Source: JBDRKE01 sp043814315 (lineage in GTDB: Bacteria; Omnitrophota; Gorgyraeia; Gygaellales; Profunditerraquicolaceae). From it: 9,792 nucleotides of DNA. The notes below the pieces were generated by a model. It worked only from the letters and a program-made list of their open reading frames with translations, was not told where the DNA came from and did not search any database. Positions within the stretch are counted from its first letter, which is position 1. Every line of letters starts with the position of its first letter. Shown here in pieces: positions 1-4,832 of this stretch. The stretch covers positions 1 through 9,792 of the forward strand of contig JBDRKE010000011.1 of the NCBI GenBank assembly GCA_043814315.1. The letters are read 5' to 3'. Both the position numbers and the translations under genes were made by a program.

Positions 1-207
1 TCTACGGGGGGATCCCAGGTTCATGATGTGATACGTGGTATGGGCGGGGATATTTCAGGAGCGGCAAGCGGATACAGGCAAATGGCTGGAAAGCAATTTG
101 CTTCTTGGAAGCGACCCGAAGGCGAATATAAACTTGTAATAGTATATGGAATGCTTGAAAGGATTTATTACTCGCCGAAAGATATTGATATTTTGAAGGA
201 AAAGTAA
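1..207 (+). CDS. 3' end of an unrecognised protein gene (partial)
   Basis: Frame 1 is open from the window edge to a TAA at 205-207 and gives the last 68 residues of a protein; the start lies outside. The fragment begins STGGSQVHDVIRGMGG and ends with a basic tail, DIDILKEK. A glycine-rich stretch, a central tryptophan (SWKRPEGEY) and a final beta-like segment (KLVIVYGMLERIYYSP) give a loose resemblance to the small BamE/SmpA-type outer-membrane lipoprotein domain, in which a helix with a G-x-(S/T)-x-x-x-V pattern precedes strands. That is a weak analogy only and I do not assign a family. No clear terminator follows; an AT-rich inverted repeat (220-227 with 238-245) lies 12 bp downstream and lacks a T-run. 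It is the only sizeable plus-strand gene in the window. Confidence 0.5.
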   Translation, partial: STGGSQVHDVIRGMGGDISGAASGYRQMAGKQFASWKRPEGEYKLVIVYGMLERIYYSPKDIDILKEK

Positions 208-226
208 TTAAACTAAAAGGGAATAA

Positions 227-370
227 ATTATTTATATTTTATTCCAAAAGGCCCACATCTTGTATAGGCTCAAACGTTATAAAGAGGCGCAAGTATATTT
301 TAGGCAAATTCTTGATTTACAAGGTCATCACTTTTATAAAAACGGTGCTAATTATTTTTTAATGAATTGA
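227..370 (+). pseudogene. tetratricopeptide-repeat gene relic
   Basis: The frame starting at 227, just after an in-frame TAA at 224-226, is open for 47 codons to a TGA at 368-370. Its translation contains AHILYRLKRYKEAQVYFRQI, followed by LDLQGHHFYKNGANYFLMN. The first part reads like a TPR helix pair, with the usual small-Y-L-K-Y-EA-YF-I spacing, and the second like the start of the next repeat. There is no ATG, GTG or TTG at the front; the only in-frame TTG (260) and ATG (362) would leave 36 and 2 residues. I infer a decayed 3' fragment of a TPR protein. A chance open frame of this length is possible, but the residue pattern argues against it. It lies 19 bp beyond the preceding plus-strand stop codon. 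Confidence 0.4.
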
Positions 371-419
371 ACTTAGATGTATCTGAATAGAGCGTCTGTT
401 AATTCTACTCTAATTTTTC

Positions 420-515
420 TTACCGTTTTTCGCTTTTTTTCTCAAGCCGTTTCTCTTTTAGCGTTCTTTTTGGCTTCTTTTTTACACTTTTTTTAGCATC
501 ATGACTTTTAGACAT
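420..515 (-). CDS. 31-residue lysine-rich small basic protein
   Basis: ATG at 513-515 and TAA at 420-422 give a protein starting MSKSHDAKKSVKKKPKRTLK and ending EKRLEKKSEKR, with more than 40% Lys plus Arg and no hydrophobic segment. The start is set by a strong Shine-Dalgarno site, AAAAGGAG (523-530), seven bases upstream, behind an extended -10 promoter. From memory, very short proteins beginning M-(S/A)-K-x-H-D-A-K-K and rich in K-P-x-K-T-x-K-E-K occur in many bacteria as conserved hypotheticals of unknown role; binding to nucleic acid or ribosomes would be a guess from charge alone. The run of seven A (plus-strand T at 434-440) near the 3' end is a possible slippage or sequencing-error site. 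With one base fewer the frame would run on to a TAG at 410-412 and end KKAKNGKKN, which looks more like that family's usual tail. Confidence 0.6.
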   Translation of the reverse strand: MSKSHDAKKSVKKKPKRTLKEKRLEKKSEKR

Positions 516-522
516 TCTTTTA

Positions 523-556
523 CTCCTTTTCCCCAATTATACCACTTCCATTTCAA
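523..556 (-). repeat. 34-bp direct repeat, copy 1 (promoter plus Shine-Dalgarno)
   Basis: These 34 bases match 1096-1129 in the same orientation with a single difference (549 C against 1122 T). Read on the minus strand the repeat carries TTGAAAT, GAAGTGG, TATAAT, a GGGG and AAAAGGAG, so it holds both the -10 box and the ribosome binding site of the small basic protein gene. It begins two bases after the stop codon of the 176-residue gene. The pair therefore frames that gene, with a unit length of 573 bp. Confidence 0.85.
536..544 (-). promoter_or_regulatory. extended -10 promoter of the small basic protein gene
   Basis: Minus-strand TGG-TATAAT: a perfect -10 hexamer at 536-541 with the TG of an extended -10 immediately upstream. 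No good -35 hexamer stands 16-18 bases away, which fits extended -10 promoters. The leader would be about 15 bases, with the Shine-Dalgarno site directly after the expected start point. Confidence 0.5.
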
Positions 557-558
557 TT

Positions 559-1089
559 TCACGGCCCTTGCCTTACCAAATCTATAAGTCTTTGGGTTTC
601 GGCATCATACACCCAATATTTTAGGCGTGTATATTTGTTCTCATTATAGTAACGAGCCATTCCGAATATCATCCAAAGCTTTTGAGTCTTTGTTTTAATT
701 AAATAAGCACCAATTGGTAAGTCATATTCTGATTTAGAAATCCGTTCAAGACATTTTCTCAATTTATCGCTTTCACCAACACCCATTGTTTTGCTTAATT
801 CTATTATTCTATTCTTAAAAGGACCCCAGCTGGCTATTGAATAATCTGAAGTATCCATTTCTTTGAATGCCTCAAAATCAGAACTTTTAATGATATTGTT
901 ATAAATGAATACATAAGTCTTGCGATCTTTGAAATCAAGATCAAAATCAAAAGATATTTCTTTCACAAACACTTTCTCTAATAGCGAATCATTTGCCGTA
1001 AGCTGTGTTGCCGATAAGCAGAAGAGTATGAAAAGAGCATTAAATGCTATCCCTAATATCCTTAATGCGATTTCCTTTTTCTCCCCCAT
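559..1089 (-). CDS. exported hypothetical protein, 176 aa
   Basis: I do not recognise this protein. Residues 1-10 (MGEKKEIALR) are charged and residues 11-27 form a hydrophobic stretch (ILGIAFNALFILFCLSA), together a signal peptide or N-terminal anchor. Cys24 is preceded by F-I-L-F, which does not make a lipobox. The mature part is mixed alpha/beta, with an acidic aromatic segment (ISFDFDLDFKDRKTYVFIYN), a helix around residues 96-120 and a C-terminal beta-rich end (YDLPIGAYLIKTKTQKLWMI, then YWVYDAETQRLIDLV). The start is supported by AAGGAGG just upstream (1096-1102). The gene is visibly richer in A/T than the genes right of 1500, and it is flanked by 34-bp direct repeats, which suggests that it arrived as a unit. 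No Pfam-type motif is visible. Confidence 0.8.
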   Translation of the reverse strand: MGEKKEIALRILGIAFNALFILFCLSATQLTANDSLLEKVFVKEISFDFDLDFKDRKTYVFIYNNIIKSSDFEAFKEMDTSDYSIASWGPFKNRIIELSKTMGVGESDKLRKCLERISKSEYDLPIGAYLIKTKTQKLWMIFGMARYYNENKYTRLKYWVYDAETQRLIDLVRQGP

Positions 1090-1095
1090 CCTCCC

Positions 1096-1129
1096 CTCCT
1101 TTTCCCCAATTATACCACTTCTATTTCAA
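1096..1129 (-). repeat. 34-bp direct repeat, copy 2 (promoter plus Shine-Dalgarno)
   Basis: Second copy of the repeat at 523-556, 33 of 34 bases identical and in the same orientation. Here it supplies the -10 box and AAAAGGAG for the 176-residue gene, whose start codon lies six bases beyond it. The identity stops sharply at both ends. Confidence 0.85.
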
Positions 1130-1137
1130 AATGGTAA
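1109..1137 (-). promoter_or_regulatory. promoter of the 176-aa gene
   Basis: Minus-strand TATAAT (1109-1114) with an adjacent TGG extension, and TTACCA (1132-1137; four of six matches to TTGACA) after a 17-base spacer. The expected start point lies about 12 bases before the ATG, so the leader is little more than the Shine-Dalgarno site. Confidence 0.55.
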
Positions 1138-1153
1138 GGGGTTTTAGGAAACA

Positions 1154-1181
1154 AAAAGAGAGGCTTTTGGACCTCTCTTTT
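1154..1181. terminator. bidirectional intrinsic terminator
   Basis: AAAAGAGAGG (1154-1163) pairs perfectly with CCTCTCTTTT (1172-1181) around an eight-base loop. On the minus strand the stem runs into TTTTTG, and on the plus strand it ends in TTTTAT, so it can work both ways. It lies downstream of the minus-strand tRNA-Phe unit and just upstream of the promoter for the 176-aa gene, insulating the two. Confidence 0.75.
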
Positions 1182-1187
1182 ATGTGG

Positions 1188-1243
1188 TGCCTCGCTCCTC
1201 GCACTTTGCCCAATGATTAACCGCATGGCAAAGTGGCTCGGAG
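1188..1243. repeat. palindromic element 1 of the tRNA-Phe trailer
   Basis: Headed by TGCCTCGCTCC (1188-1198). The core inverted repeat is CACTTTGCC (1202-1210) against GGCAAAGTG (1227-1235), with 16 bases between the arms, and CTCC (1195-1198) can also pair with GGAG (1240-1243). It shares its head and its GCC/GGC arm plan with the elements at 1275 and 1313. Confidence 0.5.
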
Positions 1244-1274
1244 TAAATTTCTTAAACTAATAGCGGGAGATTTA

Positions 1275-1312
1275 TGCCTAGCTCCAAATTTTGTCCTGAG
1301 CTAGACAAGGGG
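1275..1312. repeat. palindromic element 2 (degenerate) of the tRNA-Phe trailer
   Basis: Starts with TGCCTAGCTCC (1275-1285), identical to the 11 bases at 1313-1323, giving a 38-bp direct-repeat spacing. Inside, TTGTC and GACAA form a short inverted repeat, and a reverse-strand CTAGCTC is also present. It looks like a decayed relative of its two neighbours. Confidence 0.4.
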
Positions 1313-1361
1313 TGCCTAGCTCCGAACTTGCCTGCTGTTGCAGGCAAGTTCGGAGTCGGCA
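1313..1361. repeat. palindromic element 3: 16-bp perfect hairpin
   Basis: CTCCGAACTTGCCTGC (1320-1335) pairs without mismatch with GCAGGCAAGTTCGGAG (1340-1355) around a TGTT loop. Beyond a small internal loop, TGCC (1313-1316) pairs with GGCA (1358-1361). No T-run follows on either strand, so it is not a plain terminator. It begins 14 bases beyond the mature 3' end of tRNA-Phe and may help define or protect the trailer RNA. Confidence 0.75.
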
Positions 1362-1375
1362 CTAGAGTTAATAGA

Positions 1376-1450
1376 TGGTGCCGAGGAGAAGAATCGAACT
1401 TCCCACGCCGGCCTTTTCAGGGCCGCGCTCTACCACTGAGCTACCTCGGC
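1376..1450 (-). tRNA. tRNA-Phe(GAA)
   Basis: On the minus strand the 75 bases fold as a full cloverleaf. The acceptor stem GCCGAGG/CCTCGGC is perfect, the D arm is GCTC-AGTGGTA-GAGC, the anticodon stem is CGGCC/GGCCG with loop CTGAAAA (T33, anticodon GAA, A37), the variable loop is GCGTG, and the T arm is GGAAG-TTCGATT-CTTCT. Discriminator A73 and an encoded CCA follow. GAA reads UUC and UUU, so this is phenylalanine tRNA. It has its own promoter upstream and a structured trailer ending at the terminator 1154-1181. Confidence 0.96.
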
Positions 1451-1478
1451 AAGAAGACACTCACTTATATTTTGAACA

Positions 1479-1506
1479 ATTTTACCACAAAAACAGGATA
1501 TATCAA
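1479..1506 (-). promoter_or_regulatory. sigma70-type promoter of tRNA-Phe
   Basis: Minus-strand TTGATA (1501-1506; five of six to TTGACA), a 16-base spacer, then TAAAAT (1479-1484; five of six) with TGG in front. Transcription would begin about 22 bases before the tRNA 5' end. The GTGGTA-A-AATTG context closely matches GTGGTATAATTG in the two 34-bp repeats, hinting at a shared promoter style. The -35 box lies a few bases beyond the stop codon of the DUF3568 gene. Confidence 0.6.
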
Positions 1507-1513
1507 ATCAATT

Positions 1514-1897
1514 TCACTTAACCTGCTCAATGATTTTAGCATATAAATCCTGGGCAAGGCTCAAATTCGGAAAGCGGTATTTACGAGCAGAGACTTTTAG
1601 TCTGGTCGTATTCTGGGTGATGCGCGTCAATTGAACCCATACGCGGCTTGACTCCGCTTCAAACTCAATAAGGCCCTGGAGCTTATCTTCTTTTTTAACC
1701 GTGCCGCGCGCCCTGCTGACCAACGTAGCTGCGCTCCACAGATTTTCGTAGGGAGTATCCGTATCTCCCTCCATGGAGTCTTTGCTTAAACCATAAGCGC
1801 CCAAAGCCCCTGCGGCTCCTCCCAAAACAAAAACACATCCCGTCATATGGATAAGCGCCAAAAAGAGAAAAAGGGAAAGAAAGACTGCTTTTCTCAT
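1514..1897 (-). CDS. DUF3568-type lipoprotein, 127 aa
   Basis: A type II signal peptide covers residues 1-20 (MRK, then a Leu/Phe-rich core), ending in a lipobox M-T-G-Cys21. The mature protein starts with a glycine-zipper-like segment (VLGGAAGALGAYG, residues 24-36). It is followed by the domain plan typical of DUF3568: an aromatic helix (YENLWSAATLVSRARG), a basic turn, a Gly-Leu-Ile strand (LQGLIEFEAESSRVWVQLTR), a Thr-rich strand (TTRLKVSARKY) and a C-terminal helix with a Leu-Ala-Ile/Val pattern. Function is unknown; the protein should be tethered to a periplasm-facing membrane. AGGAG (1903-1907) lies five bases before the ATG. It follows the transporter by 24 bp, so it is probably the last gene of that transcript. 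The second lipoprotein at 5128-5625 has a similar layout. Confidence 0.85.
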   Translation of the reverse strand: MRKAVFLSLFLFLALIHMTGCVFVLGGAAGALGAYGLSKDSMEGDTDTPYENLWSAATLVSRARGTVKKEDKLQGLIEFEAESSRVWVQLTRITQNTTRLKVSARKYRFPNLSLAQDLYAKIIEQVK

Positions 1898-1921
1898 TGC
1901 ATCTCCTTTTTTACCGAATGA

Positions 1922-3490
1922 TTATCTTAGCTTCTCTTGGTAAATCCTTTTCTTTCTCCAGGCCATTTTGACTAAAACTCCCAGCGTAATAAAGATGGCC
2001 AGCAACCCCACGCGCGTCCCCAGGATAAAGGGACGGTTGGCTGAAGAGACATTTTTCATAAAAATGATGGGGAGCCACTCCTGCCAAAACCACATCCCCA
2101 AGATAATCAACAAAAATAAAGGGGTGACGTATTTGATGATGAACTTATAAATGCGGGGGACGCGCATATCCGCTCCCCTATGAATCTCATCCCATGCCTT
2201 TTCCATGCCAAAGACCCAGGCAAAAAGTATGGTTTCGATCGTCGCAAACAGCACTAGCAAGAACGTGCCTCCCCAGAAGTCCAACTCATCCACCACCCCG
2301 TTCTTCAGGAAAAAGATGGCGGGCTGGCATAAAAGAAAGGCAACGCAGCCGAATATGACGACGGCCTTTCCCCTGCCAATATCAAACTCGTCTTCCAAGA
2401 ATGCCACGGCTGGCTGAGCCAGGGAAACGGAGCTGGTCATCCCTGCCAAAAACAACAAGAAGAACCAGAGAAAACTAAAAAACCAGGACAGGGGCAGCTG
2501 ATTCAGGACCAGAGGCATGGTGACAAACCCTAAATTGAAGACGCCGGAGCGCGCGACTGCCTGGATATCCACGGGCCCGAAGAAAACGAACGCCGCGGGG
2601 ATGACGATGCTGGCGCCTAAAACGACTTCTATCAATTCGTTGGTGCTGGCGGCGGTGAGGCCTGATAAAACAACGTCATCTCCTTTGGATAAGTAACTGG
2701 CGTAGGTAAGGATCACGCCGATACCCACGCTTAAGGTAAAGAATATCTGGCCGGCTGCCTCAAGCCACACCCTGGCTGATTTTAAAGCGGAGAAATCAGG
2801 ATTCCATAAAAAGCCGAACCCGTTAGAAATATTCCAGGAGGGTTTTGCGGCGTCCGGCGCACCTAAAGTTATCACGCGCACCAAAAGCAGCAAGCCGCAG
2901 GCGAATAAAAGGGGCATAGCCCATTTACAAAGTTTCTCTATCCCTGCCTTTATCCCGAAGTAGATAACACTGATATTCAAGGTAAAGGTGATAAGAAAAA
3001 ATAGATACGCAGGCCCCAGCCCGCTGAAATATTGATTTTTTTCCAGGCCCTGGAACCCGCTTAAGAAACTCTTCATCGCCGCCTGATCGGCTAACTGGCT
3101 GTATTTACCCATCAGCGCAAAGGCGCTGTAAGCAAGGGTCCATGATTCTATATAGGTATAATAGATGAAGATGACCAGGGGGCCGAATATCCCAATGACG
3201 CCAAAGTATTTGATAAAACGGTTCTTCTGCCAGAGACTGTGGAATATCCCCGGCGCTGTGCCGTGCTCAAACCCGCCGCCAAAACGGCCCAATGTCCATT
3301 CGATCCACATCAAAGGTATCCCCAGTAAAAAAAAGGACACAAAATAGGGAATCATAAAGGCTCCGCCGCCGTTAGAGGCCGCCTTGGCAGGAAAACGTAA
3401 AAAATTTCCCAAACCTATGGCAGAACCTGCCACCGCCATAATGATTCCCAGGCGCGAACCCCAACTCTCCCTCTTCTTTACCGGACTCAT
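1922..3490 (-). CDS. LeuT-like Na+:amino-acid symporter (neurotransmitter:sodium symporter family)
   Basis: An integral membrane protein of 522 aa with about 12 membrane helices, the LeuT fold and length (LeuT of Aquifex is 519 aa). TM1 reads AGSAIGLGNFLRFP (Asn29, Arg32; LeuT Asn27, Arg30), followed by NGGGAFMIPY, IPLMWIEWTLGR, IYYTYIESWTL (the Tyr of LeuT Tyr108), QIFFTLSVGIG in TM6, SGLTAASTNELIEV in TM7 (the LeuT Asn286 position), LAGMTSSVSLAQP in TM8 (Thr-Ser of the Na2 site), and DELDFWGGT. The residues forming both LeuT sodium sites are therefore present, so Na+-coupled uptake of an amino acid is expected. Substrate is not readable; LeuT Asn21 is Ser23 here, as in many bacterial relatives. 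I start at ATG 3488-3490, six bases after GGTG; an in-frame GTG at 3497-3499 would add three residues but has no better ribosome site. It lies between the hydrogenase protease (46 bp upstream) and the DUF3568 gene. Confidence 0.93.
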   Translation of the reverse strand: MSPVKKRESWGSRLGIIMAVAGSAIGLGNFLRFPAKAASNGGGAFMIPYFVSFFLLGIPLMWIEWTLGRFGGGFEHGTAPGIFHSLWQKNRFIKYFGVIGIFGPLVIFIYYTYIESWTLAYSAFALMGKYSQLADQAAMKSFLSGFQGLEKNQYFSGLGPAYLFFLITFTLNISVIYFGIKAGIEKLCKWAMPLLFACGLLLLVRVITLGAPDAAKPSWNISNGFGFLWNPDFSALKSARVWLEAAGQIFFTLSVGIGVILTYASYLSKGDDVVLSGLTAASTNELIEVVLGASIVIPAAFVFFGPVDIQAVARSGVFNLGFVTMPLVLNQLPLSWFFSFLWFFLLFLAGMTSSVSLAQPAVAFLEDEFDIGRGKAVVIFGCVAFLLCQPAIFFLKNGVVDELDFWGGTFLLVLFATIETILFAWVFGMEKAWDEIHRGADMRVPRIYKFIIKYVTPLFLLIILGMWFWQEWLPIIFMKNVSSANRPFILGTRVGLLAIFITLGVLVKMAWRKKRIYQEKLR

Positions 3491-3536
3491 ATTGAGCACC
3501 CTGAGTATTTATTTAGCGAAATCCCGCTCAAGCCAA

Positions 3537-4010
3537 TCAAGGCTTTGCTTCGTCTGCGAGGCGGGAAAACCAGCTTTCCAACTTCCCCAATGCTTCCTGG
3601 ATTTCGGGGCTTAAATTCTCGCCGAAAGCGATACTTTTCGGCTGAATAATTAAAATTATTATATCTATCTTCAAATTGTTTTTCAAGTAGTTAATTGTCA
3701 ACGAGAGGGAGGCATTATGGGTAGAAAACAGATTGACCGTCTCCAAATGCTCCCCTTCTATTTCCCTGAATTCCCCCGGCTTCCCGCCGAAATCAACCGC
3801 ATCGATAATCACCACATTGTCCGGCTTATCTTTGATGATTTTGCCGAGATAGTTTTCCGGATTAGGGCCTGCGTCGTAAACGATATAAGGCACCTTATCC
3901 TTGATGCGGCCGGCCAGAAGGCTGCCGATGCCGTCATCATTATGCAGGGTATTACCTATCCCTATAATAACGACCTTGCCCTTTAAATGCAACTTAAGAT
4001 GCTCTAACAT
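3537..4010 (-). CDS. hydrogenase maturation protease (HycI/HyaD family)
   Basis: A protein of 157 aa, the usual size for these nickel-sensing endopeptidases, which trim the C-terminus of a [NiFe]-hydrogenase large subunit after Ni insertion. Residues 13-29 give VVIIGIGNTLHNDDGIG, the family's signature with the metal-binding Asp (Asp26, matching HycI Asp16). VIIDAVDFGGKPGEF (residues 67-81) carries the second Asp, and STHNASLSL (residues 96-104) carries the His matching HycI His90. The protein is cytoplasmic, with no signal. No hydrogenase structural or Hyp gene is in the window, so its target is elsewhere. The ATG has no clear Shine-Dalgarno site and is preceded by AT-rich sequence and one of the two 55-bp palindromic elements. 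It could instead serve another substrate, since distant members exist next to non-hydrogenase genes. Confidence 0.88.
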   Translation of the reverse strand: MLEHLKLHLKGKVVIIGIGNTLHNDDGIGSLLAGRIKDKVPYIVYDAGPNPENYLGKIIKDKPDNVVIIDAVDFGGKPGEFREIEGEHLETVNLFSTHNASLSLTINYLKNNLKIDIIILIIQPKSIAFGENLSPEIQEALGKLESWFSRLADEAKP

Positions 4011-4030
4011 GTATATATTTAAAATGCTTT

Positions 4031-4085
4031 CAAGATCGGGTCTTGAAATAGCTTGATAGGTAAAGAGTTACGAGTCCCGATCTTG
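4031..4085 (+). repeat. 55-bp doubly palindromic element, copy A
   Basis: Arm CAAGATCGGGTCTTG (4031-4045), 25-base centre, arm CGAGTCCCGATCTTG (4071-4085). Each arm is itself near-palindromic (the first extends to TTTCAAGATC/GGTCTTGAAA), and the arms pair with each other over 15 positions with one mismatch and one G-T pair. The whole unit aligns with the reverse complement of 4765-4819 at 44 of 55 positions by hand count, including 18 of 25 in the centre, so the two are copies of one element. It fills the 78-bp gap between nnrE and the protease gene and would be transcribed through as an RNA hairpin. Confidence 0.8.
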
Positions 4086-4088
4086 TTA

Positions 4089-4745
4089 TTATAAAGGTAT
4101 CCCCAAATCTGCGACTATGACCTTACCGCAATACTTCGGCCCCTGGCCTAAAAACATACCCCTTTTTCTGGCGACAAAGGTAACGGTCTTATCCGCCCTA
4201 ACGCAACAACCTAAGACTTTTCCCGTATTGGCATCTAGGCCCGAAGGAATATCCACGGACAGGACATATTCTTTGGACACGTTTATTATCTCAATGAGGG
4301 GACGAAAGACGCCTCTGACTTCACCTTGCAACCCTACCCCTAACAGAGCGTCAATAATTAAGCTATTTCTTGAAATAGCATTTTTCGCCAAATAGTAATT
4401 GTTTTCAGTAAGTTCAACGATGTTTTGTTTGAGTTTCAGAAGTATTTCTAAATTCTTGCCAGCCTCGTTTTTTACCTCAGGGGCCCTTCCTGCTAAAAAA
4501 ATATCCGGTTTTATGCCCTTCGTCAAAAGATGCCGCGCCGCAACAAAACCATCTCCTGCGTTGTTACCTTTTCCGCAAAACAAGACCACAGCCTTACGCC
4601 TGCCTAAAACCTTTAAAGCCTCTTCGGCCACGGCTCTGCCGGCATTCTCCATCAAAATAAGAGTAGAAAGACCGAATCTTTCTCTTATGTTACTATCAAT
4701 CGCCTTTGCTTGTTGAGAAGTTATAAACCTAAAATTTCTTACCAT
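4089..4745 (-). CDS. nnrE: NAD(P)H-hydrate epimerase (YjeF N-terminal domain)
   Basis: Repairs damaged NADH/NADPH hydrates by interconverting the R and S epimers, so that the partner dehydratase (NnrD) can restore the cofactor. The 218 residues match the YjeF_N domain throughout: FITSQQAKAIDSN near the start, STLILMENAGRAVAEEAL (27-44), the phosphate-binding loop VVLFCGKGNNAGDGFVAARHL (53-73), LIIDALLGVGLQGEVRG (133-149) with the catalytic Asp, and LSVDIPSGLDANTGKVLG (167-184), ending at VIVADLGIPL where the domain normally ends. It is thus the free-standing epimerase form, not the fusion with the ADP-dependent dehydratase common in bacteria, and no dehydratase gene is in the window. No Shine-Dalgarno site is evident before the ATG. 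Both flanks hold a 55-bp palindromic element. Confidence 0.92.
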   Translation of the reverse strand: MVRNFRFITSQQAKAIDSNIRERFGLSTLILMENAGRAVAEEALKVLGRRKAVVLFCGKGNNAGDGFVAARHLLTKGIKPDIFLAGRAPEVKNEAGKNLEILLKLKQNIVELTENNYYLAKNAISRNSLIIDALLGVGLQGEVRGVFRPLIEIINVSKEYVLSVDIPSGLDANTGKVLGCCVRADKTVTFVARKRGMFLGQGPKYCGKVIVADLGIPL

Positions 4746-4764
4746 AACGATAGCATCTAGACAT

Positions 4765-4819
4765 CAAGACCGGGTCTTGTAACCGATTGACTACCAAGGT
4801 ATTTCAAGACCCGGTCTTG
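4765..4819 (-). repeat. 55-bp doubly palindromic element, copy B
   Basis: CAAGACCGGGTCTTG (4765-4779), 25-base centre, CAAGACCCGGTCTTG (4805-4819). Each arm is a palindrome with a single central base, and the second arm is the exact reverse complement of the first; pairing extends one more base at the inner start and two outward, for a 17-bp stem. It is the inverted-orientation relative of the element at 4031-4085 and lies in the 87-bp gap between the MazG-like gene and nnrE. Confidence 0.85.
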
Positions 4820-4832
4820 ATTGAGTTAGGAG

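Noticed and set aside
1124..1129. TTGAAA upstream of TATAAT in the 34-bp repeats as a -35 box.
   Set aside because: The spacing is only nine bases, far too short for a sigma70 -35; the extended -10 is the better reading.
1274..1546. Plus-strand open frame of 90 codons.
   Set aside because: It runs through the trailer palindromes and antisense to tRNA-Phe and has no recognisable protein pattern or Shine-Dalgarno support.
3488..3499. GTG start three codons upstream for the LeuT-like transporter.
   Set aside because: The ATG at 3488-3490 has a better-placed GGTG, and the GTG itself forms part of that ribosome site.
4805..4820. Palindromes around nnrE as intrinsic terminators.
   Set aside because: No T-run follows the stems on either strand, and both arms are palindromic on their own, which terminators do not need.
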